Made by a program: the position numbers and the translations under genes. Shown here piece by piece: positions 6,128 through 8,125 of a DNA stretch of 8,125 nt (within the stretch, counting starts at the first letter, position 1; every line of letters begins with the position of its first letter). The stretch spans positions 1 to 8,125 of the forward strand of contig JADGNH010000083.1 in assembly GCA_017883605.1 (NCBI GenBank), in the 5' to 3' direction. The notes beneath the pieces were generated by a model that was not told the origin of the DNA, made no database searches, and saw only the letters and a list, made by a program, of their open reading frames with translations. Source of the DNA: Methanobacteriaceae archaeon (GTDB lineage: Archaea; Methanobacteriota; Methanobacteria; Methanobacteriales; Methanobacteriaceae).

Positions 6128-6163
6128 ACTTTGAAAAATACATATACTTTGAAAAATATATTT
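6128..6163. repeat. Two-copy 18-bp tandem repeat before the antitoxin gene
   Basis: ACTTTGAAAAATACATAT (6128-6145) is followed without a gap by ACTTTGAAAAATATATTT (6146-6163), 16 of 18 positions identical. It ends 16 bp before the antitoxin start. Type II antitoxins usually repress their own promoter, so this is a candidate autoregulatory site; that is inference. Confidence 0.65.
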
Positions 6164-6179
6164 TCAGATGGTGATGCAG

Positions 6180-6413
6180 ATGGCTTATAAGACCAAAATT
6201 TCTAAGGGTTTTCAGACGGTGGTTCCCGCATCCATACGGAAAAAATTTCATTTGGGCCCGGGGGATCTGGTGGAATGGCTGCCCACAGATAAAGGGGTGG
6301 AACTGCGGTTTAGGAAGAAAGTTAAACTGGAAGATATTTGTGAAATAGTTGATATTAATGATACAGATGCTGTAAAACTTAAAAAAAAAGTCCAGAGGGG
6401 AGATAAAATTTGA
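6180..6413 (+). CDS. AbrB/SpoVT-type antitoxin (VapB-like)
   Basis: A 77-residue DNA-binding antitoxin that should bind and silence the PIN toxin encoded next to it and repress the shared promoter. The swapped-hairpin AbrB domain covers about residues 3-47: MAYKTKISKGFQTVVPASIR, then KKFHLGPGDLVEWLP and GVELRF, matching the usual pattern of a strand, a VP..IRK..gl..GD turn and further strands. The tail (about 48-77, acidic then lysine-rich) is where such antitoxins normally contact the toxin. The longest frame begins at 6168, but GGTGAT at 6170-6175 lies 4 nt before the ATG at 6180, so that ATG is preferred; the longer form would have four extra residues and no ribosome site. The stop overlaps the toxin start. 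Confidence 0.85.
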   Translation: MAYKTKISKGFQTVVPASIRKKFHLGPGDLVEWLPTDKGVELRFRKKVKLEDICEIVDINDTDAVKLKKKVQRGDKI

Positions 6414-6799
6414 TTCATGTTGATTCCTCCTTTTTCATCGCTTTAGTCCTTAAAAATGATCAATGGCACCAGAGAGCGTTAAATTTAGTTCCAGAAATAG
6501 AAAAATCCGAAAAAATGATTTCTATTCTCAATATTTCTGAAGTAGTGACGTTGATCGGGAGCCTGGGCGGCGGCAAAAAAGGTAAATTGATCTATGATTA
6601 TATGATAGATAACTGCCACATCAGCTATGTCGATGGAGATATAAGCAATAAATCCCTGGAAAAATTCCTTAAATATGATGGAACACTTTCCTTTGCAGAT
6701 TCAGTTTCTTTAGAGCTTATGGAAACATTTGAAATAAAAAAAATTGCCTCCTTTGATTCTGATTTTGATAAGGTTAAAATTATTCAAAGGATACACTAA
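6410..6799 (+). CDS. PIN-domain ribonuclease toxin (VapC-like)
   Basis: A 129-residue PIN-domain protein, the expected toxin of the pair; VapC toxins cut RNA, often tRNA or rRNA, with a divalent metal held by a cluster of acidic residues. The acidic residues are in place: D5 in HVDSSFF, E44 in NISEVV, D97 in SFADSVS, and D116/D118 in ASFDSDFD. The start is TTG at 6410, overlapping the antitoxin stop in TTGA, which suggests coupled translation; GGGGAG lies at 6397-6402, about 8 nt upstream. The nearby ATG at 6417 is out of frame, so a rare start is required. The order antitoxin then toxin is the normal one. Catalytic residues look intact, so an active toxin is likely. The target RNA cannot be predicted. 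Confidence 0.86.
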   Translation: MIHVDSSFFIALVLKNDQWHQRALNLVPEIEKSEKMISILNISEVVTLIGSLGGGKKGKLIYDYMIDNCHISYVDGDISNKSLEKFLKYDGTLSFADSVSLELMETFEIKKIASFDSDFDKVKIIQRIH

Positions 6800-6808
6800 A
6801 AGATATAA

Positions 6809-6890
6809 TTTTTAGGATTTTTTAATTCAATCTAATTTTTATTGAATTTTCAAATCTCTTTATCTATATTCAAAATAAGTAGGATAAAAA
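6809..6890. terminator. Convergent terminator region between the toxin and HEAT genes
   Basis: On the plus strand, T runs at 6809-6813, 6818-6823 and 6836-6840 follow the toxin stop. On the minus strand, A5 at 6886-6890 gives a T run just after the HEAT gene stop. The 98-bp spacer is AT-rich and holds nothing else I can support. Confidence 0.4.
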
Positions 6891-6897
6891 TTTTTAA

Positions 6898-7197
6898 TTA
6901 GGGGTTCTTATCCACTATTTTATCGATGGCTAGGGCCACTTCTCTTCTGAAATCCGGATTACCATCTTTTAAAGCCTGAATAAGGGGATTCAATGCCTGT
7001 TTATTCCCCATTTTCCCCAGAATGCGTGCAGCTTCTATCTGTATTTCTGGGTTTTGGTGGTTTAAAGCGTTAATCAGGGGTCCTATGGACTGGTCATCCA
7101 GTTTAATCAGAACATTCTCCACGTACCTGCGAACATCATAATCTTCGTCATTTAGACTGTTTATAAGGCCTTCTATTTGTTCTTCAGTTATTTCCAT
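6898..7197 (-). CDS. Small HEAT-repeat protein
   Basis: A 99-residue protein made almost entirely of three HEAT repeats of about 31 residues, of the short type also seen in phycobilisome-lyase-like proteins: EEQIEGLINSLNDEDYDVRR... (about 5-35), QSIGPLINALNHQNPEIQIE... (36-66) and KQALNPLIQALKDGNPDFRR... (67-97). Each has the pattern of a first helix ending LI.AL, a short turn with an acidic or polar pair, then a helix with R/A..A. Such proteins act as binding scaffolds; the partner is unknown. No signal peptide or membrane segment. The ATG is preceded by AGGGGAT about 5 nt upstream. It is in the same orientation as the TPR gene, but a 189-bp spacer with its own TATA candidate suggests a separate transcript. 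Confidence 0.85.
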   Translation of the reverse strand: MEITEEQIEGLINSLNDEDYDVRRYVENVLIKLDDQSIGPLINALNHQNPEIQIEAARILGKMGNKQALNPLIQALKDGNPDFRREVALAIDKIVDKNP

Positions 7198-7277
7198 TTC
7201 AATCCCCTGGTTTTATATATGTTTTAATGATATTTATTTTCATTCCTGGTCTTTACTTACTCAGCACGGCAAGTAGC

Positions 7278-7287
7278 TTTATAAATA
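7278..7287 (-). promoter_or_regulatory. Candidate TATA box of the HEAT gene
   Basis: On the minus strand TATTTATAAA lies about 80-90 nt before the start codon, directly adjoining the tandem repeat at 7287-7326. A nearer candidate, ATATATAAAA, occurs at about 7211-7220 but is too close to the ATG (13-23 nt) unless the message is leaderless. Confidence 0.35.
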
Positions 7288-7326
7288 GCTATATCATCTT
7301 TACCAGAGCTATATCATCTTTACCAG
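7287..7326. repeat. Perfect 20-bp tandem duplication upstream of the HEAT gene
   Basis: AGCTATATCATCTTTACCAG occurs at 7287-7306 and again at 7307-7326, identical and without a gap. The repeat contains G and C and is not a simple-sequence tract, so a chance match is very unlikely. It lies just upstream of the TATA candidate for the HEAT gene and downstream of the TPR gene stop. Confidence 0.9.
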
Positions 7327-7386
7327 AAATAACATTCTCAAATTAGCTTTTCCATAAATAAAACAGTTCATTAGACCCCATTGGTG

Positions 7387-7878
7387 TTACTCTTCCTTCT
7401 TCATCTCCCTCAACACCGAAATTAGAAGTTCTCGGGCTTCTTTGAAACTTTTATCTTTGTTAACGGCTATTTCAAGCATCTCATGGGCCTCTTCATATTT
7501 TTTAAGAGCATAAAGTCCTTTGGCTTTCAGGTACAAAGCATATTTATAGAAATCGCTCTTGGGGGTGTAATTATCCAGGAAAAAGTCAAAGGTTTTCACA
7601 GATTCTGGATACTTTTCCAGCATCAGAAGAGCGTATCCTCTGTTGTACCAGGCCAGGCCATCACCAGGATTCAGGCGGTTGACCTGTTCAAAACAATTCA
7701 GGGCCTTTTGATACTCTTCAAGTTCTAAATGGGCCACTCCTTTATCGTTCCACGCGATTAGGTAGTTATTGTCAATATCCAGGCTCTTATTAAAGAATTC
7801 CAAAGCTTTTTTAGTTTCACCCTGTCCCATATATGAAATAGCCTGTTTATAAAACATTTCCGCTTCTTTAGTGGTCAT
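7387..7878 (-). CDS. Tetratricopeptide (TPR) repeat protein
   Basis: A 163-residue protein of about four TPR units, a helical protein-binding fold: residues 5-38 (A..YMGQGETKKALEFFNKSL), 39-73 (AWNDKGVAHLELEEYQKALN), 74-106 (AWYNRGYALLMLEKYPESVK) and about 107-144 (ALYLKAKGLYALKKYEEAHE). The third-to-fourth junction is longer and less regular (DNYTPKSDFYKYA). The C-terminal end is a lysine/glutamate-rich helix. There is no signal peptide or membrane segment, so it should be cytoplasmic. No enzyme domain is present, and the partner is unknown; many methanogens carry several such TPR proteins. The start has GGTGA 5 nt before the ATG. It lies upstream of the HEAT gene in the same direction, and is divergent from the gene at the right edge. 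Confidence 0.88.
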   Translation of the reverse strand: MTTKEAEMFYKQAISYMGQGETKKALEFFNKSLDIDNNYLIAWNDKGVAHLELEEYQKALNCFEQVNRLNPGDGLAWYNRGYALLMLEKYPESVKTFDFFLDNYTPKSDFYKYALYLKAKGLYALKKYEEAHEMLEIAVNKDKSFKEARELLISVLREMKKEE

Positions 7879-7887
7879 AGTTTCACC

Positions 7888-7922
7888 ATCTTATAATTTA
7901 TACCAAAACATTGTATATGATT
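7888..7922 (-). promoter_or_regulatory. Promoter region of the TPR gene
   Basis: Two TATA-like elements are visible on the minus strand: GGTATAAATTATAAG (about 7888-7902), which would give an almost leaderless transcript, and TCATATACAATG (about 7909-7920), which would leave room for the GGTGA site. The divergent spacer 7879-8075 holds nothing else beyond AT-rich sequence and the presumed promoter of the edge gene. Confidence 0.3.
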
Positions 7923-8075
7923 TTTTTGATCAGGAATTAAATCTAACAATTCAAGTGATTAAAATTTTTGTAAATAAAGCAGACTAACTATCGAGGTATT
8001 GGAATGAATTTTTTTTATTTATTAATACTTCATATTCAAAATCCTAAATACCACCTCCACTCATATAGTGTAACA

Positions 8076-8125
8076 ATGATCAAAATCAAGAGAGCTTACC
8101 AACCTGCCGAAAAAGAGGACGGCAT
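8076..8125 (+). CDS. DUF488 family protein, N-terminal fragment (cut by window edge)
   Basis: The frame from the ATG at 8076 gives MIKIKRAYQPAEKEDG before the window ends. This matches the usual N-terminus of DUF488 proteins (MIK.KR.Y.P...EDG, normally followed by Y..LVDRLWPRG), a family of small cytoplasmic proteins of unknown function found in bacteria and archaea. No strong Shine-Dalgarno site is seen before the ATG. Only 16 codons are available, so the call rests on this short pattern. Confidence 0.65.
   Translation, partial: MIKIKRAYQPAEKEDG

Noticed and set aside
7287..7326. CRISPR-like repeat
   Set aside because: Only two copies with no spacer between them; this is a plain tandem duplication.

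Overview
The window looks like chromosome of a methanogenic archaeon of the order Methanobacteriales, most likely Methanobacterium or a close relative (inference). It carries the small subunit of the archaeal D-family DNA polymerase, the archaea-specific UPF0147 protein, anaerobic-route cobalamin genes, archaeal-type Shine-Dalgarno sites (GGAG, GGTGA) and TATA boxes, and very AT-rich spacers with long oligo-T tracts. It reads mostly as ordinary conserved chromosome with a small toxin-antitoxin operon. I found no phage, insertion sequence, CRISPR array, rRNA or tRNA.

Left part (1-2310): a possible C-terminal tail of an unidentified gene, then cbiG (cobalt-precorrin 5A hydrolase), then a UPF0147 gene whose 3' end overlaps by 44 bp the 3' end of a convergent class II aldolase (fuculose-phosphate aldolase type). 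In methanogens this aldolase type can supply lactaldehyde for the lactate of coenzyme F420.

Centre (2311-5960): polB/DP1 on the minus strand, divergent from a small membrane-anchored, glycosylation-sequon-rich protein of unknown function. Next is cbiH (cobalt-precorrin-3B C17-methyltransferase), which carries an extra cysteine-rich domain of about 90 residues. cbiG and cbiH catalyse nearby steps of corrin ring contraction but are separated by about 3.6 kb of unrelated genes and have separate promoters.

Right part (5961-8125): a two-gene AbrB-type antitoxin / PIN toxin operon (vapBC-like), then on the minus strand a three-repeat HEAT protein and a four-repeat TPR protein, and at the edge the first 16 codons of a probable DUF488 gene on the plus strand.

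The most notable signals outside genes are short two-copy direct repeats (14-20 bp) in four gene-upstream regions (before the aldolase, between DP1 and the membrane protein, before vapBC, before the HEAT gene), and a pair of TTCAA/TTGAA inverted repeats just downstream of the cbiH TATA box. Several start codons were moved from the longest reading frame because a Shine-Dalgarno site points to an inner start (cbiG, DP1, the antitoxin).
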